Source: Chrysemys picta bellii (Eukaryota > Chordata > Testudines > Emydidae). Taken from it: a stretch of 64,000 bases of DNA. The translations under genes were made by a program, and so were the position numbers. The notes beneath the pieces were generated by a model that was not told the DNA's origin, did not search any database, and was given only the letters and a program-made list of their open reading frames with translations. Every line of letters starts with the position of its first letter. Positions within the stretch are counted from its first letter, which is position 1. Below, piece by piece: positions 1 through 11,923 of this stretch. Where the stretch lies: contig NC_088800.1 in the NCBI RefSeq assembly GCF_011386835.1, positions 19,768,572 to 19,832,571 of the forward strand. Direction: 5' to 3'.

Positions 1-370
1 GGAAATAAAGTAATTATACTGGATTGCGGAATTAAAAGTCAGGACAATCTAGTGCAAGCTTTTGCCCAATTTGTAATTTTGACTGTAGCTCAAGTCTGGC
101 TGGTTCAGTGACCTGGCAGAGTGCCTAGGCAAGTCATCAGCTTTCAATTCCACATACATCACCTGATGCAAAGGCCTCGTACTCAGTCATTCTACAGTAA
201 TATTAAAGGAATATTGCTGAGTTTTCTTCTTGCCCCTTTAAACATAAAACTATGCAGATTTGAGCCGGGTTAATCAAGCAACTTGGTTTCAATATGGCTT
301 TTATATCTACAGGGCAACTGGACCAACATCAAGGGCACAGAGGAGTGTTCTGTTCCCAGAATTTGCTGAG

Positions 371-509
371 ATGAATGGTCTAGTGCGATGCATCACCAGT
401 TGCTCAGTGCCCTTGCTTCACAGTATAAATTCTAGCACACTGCAGCCAGCAACCGGACAACGTTCTTTTAGAACTTTCCAAATCTTATGGAATCAACAGA
501 CAGCCAAAG
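371..509 (+). CDS. NNT: NNT exon 2: start codon and mitochondrial presequence (residues 1-46)
   Basis: The ATG at 371 opens MNGLVRCITSCSVPLL, which aligns with the human start MANLLKTVVTGCSCPLL. The 46 complete residues contain Arg and Lys but no Asp or Glu, as expected of a cleavable matrix-targeting presequence. The exon ends AAAG|GTACAA in phase 1; the split glycine is completed by exon 3. The open frame extends upstream of the ATG, but only without homology, so the ATG is preferred. The 5' edge of the exon is uncertain: AG acceptors end at 312 (TATATCTACAG) and at 359 (TGTTCTGTTCCCAG), and both would leave only untranslated sequence before the ATG. This is the least conserved part of the family. 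Confidence 0.9.
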
Positions 510-1119
510 GTACAATATGTATTTGATTTGACTGTATGTAAATACTGTTGTCATAATTCTGTAGTTTTATTTTCAAATGGATCATAATGTTGTGGAGGCT
601 TATTTTCTGTTACAGAGGTCATCTGGAGGTCAATGTCATGTATAACAGAAAATCTCTACAGTGATTTGCATTTGTAAAAATACACTATATTTCATTCACT
701 CAGATGTTGAACTGGCCCTTAATTTGAAAAGAGGTTGATCTATTTTTTTATTAATAGAAATACACAGGGTCAGTCTCTGACCTCAGCTACATTGACATAC
801 ACCAGTATGAAAGGGAGAAGAATTTGATCTATTATGAGGCAGAAGTAAGTTTAGGCTCAAGAGCTCACTGAGCTTCAGAACGTTTTTTAAAATTGTGGAA
901 ATCCATCCATCTACTGCCAGTACTGTAGTTAAGTGACCACTGTACAGAATAATATTTAGGTTAATTTTTGAACTCACTGGACTTCCAATGACATGCCCAG
1001 TGAAGATTTTCTAAGTTATCGCTGGCCAGTTGCCAGGTACTGTTATTGCTAAAAATGATGTAAAGGAGCCAGCGGGTATTATTCCTATTGCACAGGACTC
1101 TGTAAACATGGCCTTAGAG

Positions 1120-1430
1120 CAGGGGTAGGCAACCTATGGCACGCGTGCCGAAGGCGGCACGCGAGCTGATTTTCAGTGGCGCTCACACTGCCCGGGTCCT
1201 GGCCACCGGTCCGGGGGGCTCTGCATTTTAATTTAATTTTAAATGAAGCTTCTTAAACATTTTAAAAACCTTATTTACTTTACAAACAACAATAGTTTAG
1301 TTATATATTATAGACTTATAGAAAGAGACCTTCTAAAAACATTAAAATGTATTACTGGCATGCGAAACCTTAAATTAGAGTGATTAAATGAAGACTCAGC
1401 ACACCACTTCTGAAAGGTTGCCGACCCCTG
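1120..1430. mobile_element. hAT-type MITE with 8-bp target duplication CCTTAGAG
   Basis: A 311-bp non-autonomous element. The left end CAGGGGTAGGCAACCT and the reverse complement of the right end (CAGGGGTCGGCAACCT) match at 15 of 16 bases. The exact 8-bp duplication ccttagag flanks it at 1112-1119 and 1431-1438. TIRs starting CAGGG and 8-bp duplications are hAT hallmarks. The interior is AT-rich and non-coding, so mobility depended on a transposase in trans. Confidence 0.93.
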
Positions 1431-1604
1431 CCTTAGAGTGAAAGACTCACTGTTGACAAAGGGCTAAATCCTGTTCCTAGGGATAAAACTCCACTGCTGT
1501 CAATGCCACAGGATCAAGGCCTGAACAATAATTAAAAAACCCTTTTTATAAATATCTGCAGCAGACAGTTGTGGGGGAGGTGGGAAGAAGGAATGTGCAC
1601 ACAC

Positions 1605-1630
1605 GTGTGTGTGTGTGTGTGTGTGTGTGT
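1605..1630. repeat. (TG)n microsatellite
   Basis: Thirteen uninterrupted TG/GT units, preceded by a short ACACAC tract, which gives a small potential hairpin. It lies deep in an intron with no visible role. Confidence 0.95.
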
Positions 1631-2892
1631 AGGCTCCATGTTTGTATTTGTACACCTCCATTTGTATGAATATTTTTCCACAGGCACGTTGAGTTCCTCA
1701 GGAGCCTGGAACAGTGGGAGGGCTGGTCTTTTGACAGGATTCTAGTTCCTGGATGGTCGAGAAAGTGTGGCAGTTTACCATTTCCAATGTTCTTCAGGCT
1801 CAGAAGAGGGAAACACCAGTAAAGAAATCATATACACCAGTATTGAGAGATTCTGGTTTATTTGGCTTTATTCAAATACCAGGATTTATACAGATTCCTT
1901 CAGAAATCAAATTCACGGTCCTAACGATAAGATTATGAAATTAATCTTCAGCATGTTCATTATAATAAAAGACTTGATTAGAAAGTACTGAGGTAACAGA
2001 GAAAGGGTGAATCCTTTCTAATGAGATCCTTGCAATGATTTGGTTTAAGCAACTAGTTAAACAGTTTTAACCATCTAGTAATCTAGGGCTATTGTTACAT
2101 TGCTTTGTAGCAGGCAAGCTGGTGTGTATTTATTTTACGAAATGTCAGGGAAATTTTACCAAATGCTGAGCAATTTCCAGAAATGGTGAGGCAACTCTTG
2201 ATGCCTCAGTGCTACCAAAAAGTGAACCACAACTGGAATGCTGAAGAACTGGACTAATAGACATGTAACGGGACAGGAAATATTAACTTCCTGCCTGTCA
2301 TCGAACAGTCACTACTTTCTTCTTCTCTCAAGAAGATTCGGGTTCTCATGGGAATCATAGATTCTTGGATCTTGTGTGTGGTGATGTGAGTTAATACAGG
2401 AGGTATTTATGTGTGTTGCTACTAATGTGGCTGGGTCAGATCACCTCATCCCATGGAAATACCTGACAGAAAAGGTGTAGGTGGAGGAAACATTTCCCCC
2501 AAATTATTCAGTTGGGGGCCCTGTTGGCCACATTTGAACCATGTTTCCTGACATCCCCTTCCTGCCCAAGGTCTACCAGCAAGAGGGTTAGATAGTTTGG
2601 AGGGGCTGTGAGGCTATGTTACCTCTTCAAACTAAGCTCCATTGGGCTGGCAGGAAGAAGGTACATCCCGCATTCACAACTCGCTGACCTATGCACATGC
2701 TACCTCCTAGCCAACTCTGGCCACATGAAGAACCATCCATGTAGTCTCGAGGAGGTAGATGGGTGCCAGAGAGCTGTAGGAGATCCCTGACCTGTACTTG
2801 TGTAAAGTAGACAGCAGAGGCATTAGAAATACCATACAGAGGTCACCTGTACTATGTACCATTTTAGTTGTTTTCCTCTATGATTATATTTT

Positions 2893-5843
2893 CATAGAAT
2901 CATAGAAATGTAGGGCTGGAAAGAACCTTGAGAGGTCGTCAAGTCCAGGCCCCGGTACTGAGGCAGGACCAAGTAAACTTAGGCCATCCCTGACAGATGT
3001 TTGTCCAACCTGTTCTTAAAAACTTCCAACAGTGGGGATTCTGCAACCTTCCTTGGAAGCCTATTCCAGAGCTTAACTACCATTATAGTTAGAAAGTTTT
3101 TCCTAATATCTTACTTAAATCTCCACTGATGCAGATTAAGCCCAATACCGCTTGTCCTACCTTCAGGGGCCATGGAGAACAATTGATCCCTGTCCTCTTT
3201 TTATAATAGCCCTTAACATATTTGAAGCCCTCCTCACCTGTCTTCTTTTCTCAGGACTAAACATGCCTAATTTTTTTTAACCTTTCCTCAAGGTCAGATT
3301 TTCTAAACTTTTTATCATTTTAGTTGATCTCCTGTGGACTTTCCAGTTTATTATCCACATCCTTCCTAAATTGTGGTGCCCAGAATTGGACACAGGACTC
3401 CAGAGAAGTCCTGAGTATAGCAGGACACTTTACCTCCAATGTCTTACATAACACTCCTCTTATTACACCCAAGAATATTAGCCTTTTTCGCAACAGCATC
3501 ACATTGATTCATTCAATTTATGATCCACTATACCTCCCCATATCCTTTTCAGTAGTTTTAGTGCCTAGCCAGTTATTCCCCATTTTGTAGTTGTGCATTT
3601 GATTTTTCCTTCCTAAGTGTAGTACTTTGCATTTGTCTTTACTGAATTTCATCTTGTTAATTTCAGACCAATTCTCCAATTTGTCAGGGCCCTTTTGAAT
3701 TCTAATCTTATCCTCAGAAGTGCTTGAAACCCCCTCCCAGCTTCATGTCAGCTGCAATTTTTAAGTCATGAATGAAAATATTGAATAGTACCACACCCAA
3801 GACTGATTCTGCAGAATCTCACTAGATGCATGCTCTCATTTTGACCATGAACCATTGATAACTAATATAAGTATGGCATTTCAACCAGTTTTGCACCCAC
3901 TTTATAGTAATTTCATCTAGACCACATTTCCCTAGTTTGCTTATGGCAATGTCATGTGGGACTGTATCAACAGCCTTAGTAAAATCAAGATGTCACATCT
4001 ACTGTCTTCCGTGATATCCACTAGGCCAGTAACCCTGTCAAAGAAGGAAATTGGGTTGGTTTGGCATGATCTGTTTTTGACAAATCCATGCTGGCTATTC
4101 CTTATAACCCTTATTATCCTCTAAGTGCTTTGAACTGATTGTTTGATCATTTGTTCCAGGTTCTTTCCAAGTATTGAAGTTAAGCTGACTGGTTTATAAT
4201 TCCCCAGGTCCTCTTTGTTCCCCCTTTTAAAAATATGTACTGTGTTTGCCCTTCTCCAGTTGTCTGGGACCTCAACTGTTCTCCGTGAGTTCTCAAAGAT
4301 AATTGCTAACAGTTCCAAGATTGCTTCATCTAGTTCCTTAAGTACCCTACGATGAATTTCATCAGGCCCTTCTGACTTGACTTGAATACACCTAATTTAT
4401 CTACATATTCTTTAACCTGTTCTTTTCCTATTTTGCCTTGCATTCCTTCCCCCGTTGTTGTTAATATTAATTATATTGAGTATCTGGTCACTATTAACCT
4501 TTTTATTGAAGATTGAAGCAAAGTAGGCATTAAACACCTCAGCCATCTTGATGTCATGAGTCATTAGCTCTCCTTTCCCCGCTAAGTAAAACATGTACAC
4601 TTTACTTTGTCTTTCTCTTGCTCCTAATGTATTTAAAGAACCTCTTATTATTGTCTTTTATGTCCTTGGCTAGGTGTAACTCATTTTGTGCCTTAGCCTT
4701 TCTGATTTTGTTCCAACAAGGTTTTGCTATTCTTTTGTACTCCTCCTTAGCAATTCATTCATGTTTCCACTTTTTGTAGGATTTCTTTCTGATTTTTAGG
4801 TCACTAAAGAGCTCCTGAGGAAGTCATTTTAGCCTCTTACTATTCTTCCTGTCTTTCCTTCTCATCAGGATAGTTTGCAGTTGTGCCTTTAGTACTGTCT
4901 CCTTGAGACACTGCTAGCTCTCCTGAACTCCTTTTTCCCTTAAATTTTCTTCCTGTGAGAACTTACCTACCACTCCTCTGCGTTTATTAAAGCCTGCTTT
5001 TTGTGAAATCCCTTGTCCTTATAATGCTGCGGTCACTCCTTCCTTTCCTTAGAATCTGTCATGTCATGGTCACTTTCACCCAAATTGCCTTCCACCTTCA
5101 GATTCTCTACCAATTCCTTCCAGGTGGTCAGAATCAAGTTTAAAATGGCTGTTCCCCAGTTACTTCCTCAACTTTCTGAAACAAAATATTGTCCCCAATA
5201 CATTCCAAGAGCTTACTGGAAATTTTGTGTTTTACTGCATTACAAGAACTAGGGGTCACCAAATGAAATTAATATGCAGCAGGTTTAAAACAAATACAAG
5301 GAAGTTCTTCATGCAGCACACAGTCAACTTGTGGAACTCCTTACCTGAGGAGGTTGTGAAGGCTAGGACTATAACAGCGTTTAAAAGAGAACTGGATAAA
5401 TTCATGGTGGTTAAGTCCATTAATGGCTATTAGCCAGGATGGGTAAGGAATGGTGTCCCTAGCCTCTGTTTGTCAGAGGATGGAGATGGATGGCAGGAGA
5501 GAGATCACTTGATCATTGCCTTTTGGTCCACTCCCTCTGGGGCACCTGGCATTGGCCACTGTTGGTACACAGGATACTGGGCTAGATGGACCTTCGGTCT
5601 GACCCGGTACGGCTGTTCTTATGTTCTTATGTTCTTATTTTGCCCCTATTATCATCAGATTTTGTGTTTTGGATACTTCGATTGTTTGTTCTAAAAATGC
5701 CTCATCCACCTCCCCTTCCTGATTTGGTAGGCTATAGTAGAACCCTTCCATGACGTCAACTCTATTTTTACCTCTTTTATCTTCACCCAGAAACTTTTAA
5801 TTTGTTGCAAATTCATCTATTTCCACAAAGCCTTTAATCTGTT
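2893..5843 (-). mobile_element. CR1 LINE remnant, antisense, split by a second CR1
   Basis: The left end TCATAGAATCATAGAA is the reverse complement of the typical CR1 3' terminus, so the element reads on the minus strand. Minus-strand translation gives decayed ORF2 pieces: the reverse-transcriptase segment VPDNWRRANTVHIFKRG...NYKPVSL near 4121-4318, the segment before RT (AEVFNAYFASIF) near 4412-4600, and CVQFWAPQFRKDVDKLE-like sequence near 3320-3502. The endonuclease-proximal part resumes after the insertion, at 5638 to about 5843. Many stops and shifts make it inactive. The 5' boundary is approximate. Confidence 0.88.
5244..5637 (+). mobile_element. CR1 3' fragment inserted into the antisense CR1
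   Basis: This is the final ORF2 codons plus the 3' UTR of a CR1 on the plus strand. The frame at 5227-5433 reads SRFKTNTRKFF...VNLWNSLPEEVV, the usual CR1 C-terminus. It is followed by GGGCTAGATGGACCTTCGG and ends in tandem ATGTTCTT units. It interrupts the older minus-strand CR1, so it inserted later. It is 5'-truncated, as most CR1 copies are. Confidence 0.9.
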
Positions 5844-6689
5844 GTTTTAAATAGGAATTTGCAATAGGAGAAATTTAAAAGCAAATAACATTCATTAGAC
5901 AACCAAAAGAGAACAAAATCCCCATGACTGTCTTTGCCAGCAACTTCCAGGATTCATGGAAGAATAAAAGATCAAATGTATGCAGATGGACAGCCAGTTT
6001 ATATAGGAAAATGCCTCCTTCTCTTTCACTTGTATTTTATTTACACACGGAACAAAAATGCCAGTGAGTTGAGCAGTAAAAGCCCTCAACATTTCACAGC
6101 AAAAGCAGCTTCCTCATGGGTGGGGAAGTGGGCTGTTACAAAGACACTCTTTCTGGACACAAAGAGTAGTTTGTTTGTTTGTTTGTTTTTTCCCCTAGAC
6201 GGTGAATATATGCTCTTTATTCTTCTGTGTACAGTGTGTACAAATAATATCCATGTCCTGAAATGTTGAGCTTGGTGTGAAATTCTCGAGATTCCCATTT
6301 CTCTTAGCCCAGATATGTGATCTAGAATCAGTCAGTTCATAAGCTAATACTTGAACCAGTAGTGAAGTCGTACCTCATTCCCCATTGGCCAGGACCTTGT
6401 GCAGGCCCTGATACCTTTGTATAGTGATTGTGAAATCATGATTGTTCTCATTTGTTAGCATTTTACCCCTACTGCTTTGCACAGCTGTAAATGCCCACAC
6501 AAGGTGCAGAGCAGTGGAAAATTAGGTTCTTCTTCAAAGGATGTTCCTGTGGGTGCTCCACTCCAGGTGTTGGTGTGTCCCTTCACCGTTGCTCGGAGAT
6601 TTTTACAGCAGTACTCGTACTGGTCGCGCACAGGCAGAGCCTGCCCCCCCCCCGCTCTGAGTGTACCTTAATAGTACGTGAGCGTGACC

Positions 6690-7450
6690 CAGGGCCGGCT
6701 TTAGGCCGATTCAGCTGATTCGGTTGAATCGGGCCCCGTGCTGCAGCTCTCCACCCCGCCCCCAGCACACTTCCGCCTCCTCCCTCCCCTGAACTCTCCG
6801 CCCCCTGCTCCTTCCCCTCTCCTGCTTCCCGCGAATCAGAGGTTCGCGGGAAGTCTGAAAAGAAGCAGGGGCTGGCAGGCAGGCAGGCAGCACCAGGTAA
6901 GCTGGGGTGGCGGGGGGCGCGAGAAGGGCTCTGCGGAGGCGCGGCGCGGCCCAGTCCAGCCCCAGCCGAGCAGCTCACTCCGGCCCCGGTTCCGGCCGAG
7001 TGCGCTGGCCCGGTCCCAGCGGCTCCGGTCCCCGCGGCTCAGCTCGGGTCCGTCTCGGGTCCGGCCCAGCCCCCTCGGCTCGGCTCCGGCCCGGCCCAGC
7101 CCCCACGTCGCAGCTCAGCTCGGCTCGGCTCCAGCCCGGCCCCCGCGGCTCGGCTTGGCTCCGGTCTGGCCCAGGCCGGCCTCCGCGGCTTGGCTCCGGT
7201 CCGGCCCGGCCCGACCCCCACAGCTCGGCTTGGCTCGGCTCCGGCCCGGCCCCCACGGCTCGGCTGGGCTCCGGTCCCCGCGGCTCGGCTCGGCTTGGCT
7301 CCGGCCCCTGTGGCTCGGCTCTGCACCAGACACAAGCCCCGCGACCCCAGCCGGAGCTCCGACTGGAGCGCGGCCCGATTCCTGGGGGTGGGGCTTGCTG
7401 CAAGCTCCGCCCCCAAGAATCGGGCCCCGCTCTTGCTAAAGCCGGCCCTA
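6690..7450. mobile_element. GC-rich hAT-like element inserted in the left arm of the inverted-repeat element
   Basis: The ends are CAGGGCCGGCTTTAG and, inverted, TAGGGCCGGCTTTAG. The 8-bp flanks are gcgtgacc (6682-6689) and gtgcgact (7451-7458); the three differences are all C/T changes. The opposite arm (8062-8272) runs across the same point without the insertion, which independently confirms the borders. The interior is very GC-rich and includes a tandem array at about 6980-7330. Long open frames on both strands here come from composition and resemble no known protein. Confidence 0.8.
6980..7330. repeat. GC-rich minisatellite of CGGCTCGGCTCCGGCCC-type units
   Basis: Imperfect tandem units built from CGGCTCGGCT, CCGGCCCGGCC and CCCCACGGCT repeat across about 350 bp. 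The array lies inside the hAT-like element. It produces several overlapping Pro/Ala/Gly/Arg-rich open frames on both strands, which I treat as non-genes. Confidence 0.85.
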
Positions 7451-7684
7451 GTGCGACTGGTCTCCTCAGTTCCTTCTCTACCGTTCCCGGCCTGAAATGG
7501 AGCTCAGCAGACTCATTAGAGAATTTCTTCTCTCCCTTGTTCAACTTTTTCCCCTCTTAGTTTAAGCTTACCGGTATTAGTTAGGTACTCACTTCTCCTC
7601 TCTTCTCTTCTCTTCAAAACAAAAAAACAAACAAAAAAACCCCCCAAAAAACTTTTTGTTCCTGTCAGCGCAGCCTCTTCTGAC

Positions 7685-7894
7685 ATGCCTGGCTCTCCAG
7701 GTTTTAAGCGCTGCTCTAATTGTAATGATGCCATCCCTCTTTCAGATGGCCACTCTAAATGTATAAAATGTTTGGGGAAGTCCCACTTCCCCCAAATATG
7801 TGACCACTGCAGCAAGTTGAAATCCAGGGCACGCAAAGACAGAGCTGTATTATCTACTGCATTCCTACCAAATCTGAAGTCCCTACCTCCTTGA
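7685..7894 (+). CDS. Gag-like zinc-knuckle ORF fragment (retroelement)
   Basis: A 69-codon frame from an ATG contains the metal-binding pattern CX2C-X12-CX2C-X4-H-X4-CX2C (RCSNC...KCIKCLGKSH...CDHC), followed by a basic KSRARKDR segment. It lies between the arms of the inverted-repeat element, so it is most likely the remaining gag-like part of that element and not a host gene. All cysteines and the histidine of the motif are intact. It may be 5' or 3' truncated relative to the full gag. It is not expected to function in the host. Confidence 0.5.
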   Translation: MPGSPGFKRCSNCNDAIPLSDGHSKCIKCLGKSHFPQICDHCSKLKSRARKDRAVLSTAFLPNLKSLPP

Positions 7895-7917
7895 GAACAC
7901 TGCTTTTAAGTTACCTG

Positions 7918-8020
7918 GAGTAGAGCACCCACAGGGACCCCTCTTGAAGAAGAAGAGGAGGTTACTCACCCTGTCCAGTAACTGACGTTTTTTGAGATGT
8001 GTTCCTGTGGGTGCTCCACT
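7918..8020. repeat. Inner palindrome repeating the arm-tip motif
   Basis: GTAGAGCACCCACAGGGAC (minus orientation, about 7918-7938) and GTTCCTGTGGGTGCTCCACT (plus, 8001-8020) are complementary and could fold into a hairpin. With the copies at 6543-6562 (plus) and 8236-8255 (minus), the tip motif occurs four times in alternating orientation. In DIRS elements such an internal complementary region helps bridge the terminal repeats during replication; that role here is inferred. Confidence 0.6.
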
Positions 8021-8784
8021 ACCCACCCTCCTCCCCTCTACTTTGGAGTTGGGGTAGCCTCCGTTGTAGAGAAGGAACTGAGGAGACCGGTCGTGCACGC
8101 GAACTATTAAGGTACACTCAGAGCGGGGCAGGCGGGGGGGCGGGGGGGAGAGGCAGGCTCTGCGTGTGCGCGACCAGTACAAGTACTGCTGTAAAAATCT
8201 CCAAGCTAAGACGCAGGAATGCACCAACACCTGGAGTGGAGCACCCACAGGGACACTCATCTTGAAGAACCTCAGTTACTGCACAGGGTAACTTCCTCTT
8301 CATAATCTCATTTCTTGGTGCTATGTGCCTTACAATTCCCAATATTTAAGCCCCACTTACTGCCACCACCTCCTCCTCTCCAAAAAACTCTAACTCTAGA
8401 CACCTAAAATATGAAACTTGAAGTCCATTAGGCCAAAACGGGACAGAGATGGTCAGTTACTTATAGCCATATTTTCTGACTTTGATGTCCCAAGCTTTTA
8501 TCTCTGTGGGACACTTAAATTGCTATTTAGACTCATAATTAATTATTTAGGCACCTAACTTTACTCATAGAGGCTTGAGAATGTGGTCTATAATTACTGC
8601 CACCAGAGACTAGCTTGAACCATAACCCGGGGAACGAGAATCTGTTTTACAGAAATGTCCTGAAGTTAATGGATTTGCTCCAGATTTAGGCTGACAAAAG
8701 AACAGAATTCAGCCCCACATCTGAACAAGCCAAACTCTAGAGCAGTTTGTCACTAATCTCCACTTTGTGAGTTGGACCCATCTC

Positions 8785-8985
8785 TGCTTAGTGCTTTACA
8801 CTTCCAAAGCATCTCATCCTCAGAACACCCTTATTAGGTAAGCTATATTATCCCCGTTTTACAGATAGAGAAATTAAAACACCGAAGTTAATGTCTTTGC
8901 TAGGGCTATGCAATGAGTGGCAGGCTGGGATTAAAACTGAGAAAATCCTGGATCCTAGTGCCATGTTTAATCTGCCATTTTAGAC
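8785..8985 (+). repeat. MIR-like CORE-SINE fragment
   Basis: The sequence around TTATCCCCGTTTTACAGATAGAGAAA, followed by the GGGCTATGCAATGAGTGGCAGG stretch, matches the conserved MIR core (consensus ATTATCCCCATTTTACAGATGAGGAAACTGAGG). It is diverged and non-coding. Confidence 0.7.
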
Positions 8986-11923
8986 TATCATTTTGGCTGT
9001 GGTAGGATCCATTGGAGCAGGAGAAAAGTACCCAAGCACAGAAAGTATTCATGTGGCAACAATACTTTCTGGTACTATATTTCATTTTAAATTGCTAATA
9101 GAATCTAAAACCCCTGACAGAGAACGTATGACTTTGATATCTAGGAGAAGAATTGGGTAGCATTTTTTAGAAATACAACAGAACAATGCATTAAGAGAGC
9201 AATATAATCACTTTTATCATGGTAGAATTCAACCAAAAGGAAAGAAAAATAATACATTGATTTGTAGGCTGCTCTGGTGAGATCCACAGGTTATCAGCCC
9301 CGAATCTCATTCAGATGGTATGATACACAGTGAAACATACATTAAATTAATTACCAAACTGACATCAAAAGACAAATTCATAAGGGTTGTTGGAAAACTG
9401 CTCAGATTGTTTCACTGCCAGTATACACTGGCCACCTTTAAAATAAGTTGCCTGAAGTTCTGCGAAAGAAAGATGAGCCTTCAGAAGCAGTCATACCCAC
9501 TCCACCTCAGGAGGAAAGTGGGCAGCATTTATCTTGTGATGAGTGGAACTGGAATCGGAGGGCCCATGTTCACTGGAGAGACTGTTATTGAGAGAGGACA
9601 CCAGGAAAATAGGAAATGTGAGGAGTTGGCCTGGAAGCAATGCAGTCACATGGACAGAGCAATGCACAGGGTTTAAGAAAGTTCCATCTATTCAATTTAA
9701 CATGCATTCAGCTTCTGTATCATTACTCCCTTCACCTACAATGAGGATATCATCTGCAATTATCTTAATTATCTTATCCAGCCAAAGTGCTGCAGACCTC
9801 TCTGCCTTCTTCCCCAATAAGGTAAAGCAAAAGTTTTATTTTCCTGCGATTGTTGTCCTGGCACAGTCAGGTCCGTGTACTGCTCGAGTTCCTCCTTACA
9901 CAGCTCCATTGCTGTGTAACCCTTCTGCCAGCTGAAGCTAGCAGCATCCAAGGCTGGGTTCAATACCTTGGTGAGGAGAAAACCCAGCAACAAAATCCAG
10001 TGCCATCAGCTCGCAGAACATATTAAAAATGACTCTGCAAGCTTGGAGATCTTGAACTGGACCCTCATTAGCCTGCAAAAAGAGTGTGTGTGAGTGCAAC
10101 AAGATTAAAAAATAATAATTACAATTGTACTGTTGTGGCTGGGTGAGGAAGTGTAGCAGCAGTCATTGGAAAGGTCAAGCAAACAAAAGAGAAATGTGCT
10201 AGCAGTCATCTTGCGAGAGGAGCAACAGGCAAGGAGGAAGAGAAGATCTAGATGTCTGGGAAATGAAAGAAATCATCCAGTACAAAGATCTGTTCTCCCC
10301 CAGAAACAACAAGGCCACGAAAGAGTAACTCTGCCTCCAGCAAACAAACTATGGAGGCAGGTGGAGACGCTCCAGTCACTAAGGCTGACCTGAGGGACCT
10401 GCTGATAGAAATCAAAAAGGTCAATAAGAAGATGAGGGAAGAGATCCAGACTTGCATTAAAAATATGGAAAATGAAATTAATGAGGTTAATGGGAAAATA
10501 TCAGATGTGGAAAATGGAATAAATGAGCAATCACATAGCATTACCAACCTAGATGAAAGAATCTAAATAATTGGGGGAAAAAGAGAAAAAGAAACAGAAT
10601 TAATGGTGGAGGACAGGGAAAATAGAGAATATAGGAATAACATGAGGATTAAAGGGGGGGGGGGGACTGAAGGAAGGAAGCTGCTGAACACATTGGATGA
10701 TATTTGCCATGACGCATTAAAACTGGGCAATAAATGTCACATTCATACTGAGAGGGCTGACAGATCCCTTTTCCCAAGCAGGCTCCAGAACAAGAGATGT
10801 GATTGTCCATCTACACTACTGTCAAGACAAGGATAAAATACTGAGGGCAATGAGGGAAAGAGCGGAACCACTTATGATTCTTACAAATTTTCCCAGATGT
10901 GACAACCTCAACCCTTAGAACGTGAAGAGAGCTATATCACATAACCACACTTCTTAGCAAGAACAATATACGATACAAATGGGGGCTTCATTTAGACTGA
11001 CCTTTAAATGGAAGGACGGATATATGTCTATTTCAGATGCAAAGAAGTAAAACAGGTACTTAGGGACGCGGGAACAGGCAAATCTGCTCAAGAACAATCT
11101 GAAGGGGATCAAAGGCATTGGTTCTACAGGTCACCAAGAAACCACTGAGTATCAGTGAGATCAAAGACAGCCAGAACAGCTCAAAAAGATGCAGCAAGAT
11201 GAGAGAGACATGAGAGCGTTTAGAAACGAAGACATTACAATAAATAACGGATATTCTATCCATGTGGTCATAATGATGAAGATGTTTAGTCAAATGAAAG
11301 CTGGGCTTATATTACCCAGGATATTTTGACTATTTGGATATGGTCTACTTAATGGGGATAACATTATGGTTAATTTAAAGTTGTGATTTATATTATAAAC
11401 AAAATTATGAAGGAAATAGCAGAAAAGCAAGATTTCCCCTATTGAAGTAAGTTTCACTTTAGAGTTGTCACAGTCATTTCAAAATTTATATTAACTCGAG
11501 AATGGTCATCTATGGTGGAAAAATTGAAGAATAAGTAAACTCAGAGATGGTATAATAATCTCACAATGCCCAATGTTATCAGGCAGTTTGATAAGATTAA
11601 ATAAGGCTTAGTTCTTAAGAATAAAAATACCCAAAAGAAACCCAACCCACCTTCAGCAGGGTATTAACATGCCTGTGGAAGGAGTAAGGGGAGCCTGGGC
11701 TCCCACAACTAGAGGGGACAACTAGAGGCGACAGTGCGGGAATGCAGAGGGAGGAGTGAGGGAAACGGAATAAGAGAACAGGAAAAGATGTTAAATATTG
11801 TAATGTTTGAATAGAAAAGATTATATAAATAAAAAAAGAGTTAGGGCTCAGAATTAAATAAAATGGTAAATCAGACTCAGGATCAGGGTACAACAATATA
11901 GGTGTTTAAAAAAGGAAAAGCTA

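Larger units (their letters stand above)
6523..8272 (+). mobile_element. DIRS-like inverted-repeat retroelement derivative (tentative class)
   Basis: Two arms of about 200 bp are inverted copies of each other. The left arm runs 6523-6689 and continues at about 7459-7484 after an insertion; the right arm is 8062-8272. Both carry GTTCCTGTGGGTGCTCCACT, the block GAGATTTTTACAGCAGTACT (one copy varies slightly) and GAGTGTACCTTAATAGT. Between them lie a gag-like zinc-knuckle ORF (7685-7894) and a short inner palindrome (7918-8020) repeating the arm-tip motif in both orientations. Inverted termini plus an internal complementary region is the layout of DIRS retrotransposons, and the zinc-knuckle type also occurs in vertebrate DIRS-like elements. 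No RT or tyrosine recombinase is present, so it would be an internally deleted copy. The structure is seen; the class is inferred. Confidence 0.55.

Noticed and set aside
260..370. Upstream extension of the NNT frame before the ATG at 371
   Set aside because: It opens with TTG, crosses a likely splice acceptor and has no similarity to the NNT presequence.
6738..7560. Long Pro/Ala/Arg-rich open frames on both strands (up to 233 codons)
   Set aside because: They lie in a GC-rich tandem array inside a transposable element, in several phases at once, with no domain or codon signal.
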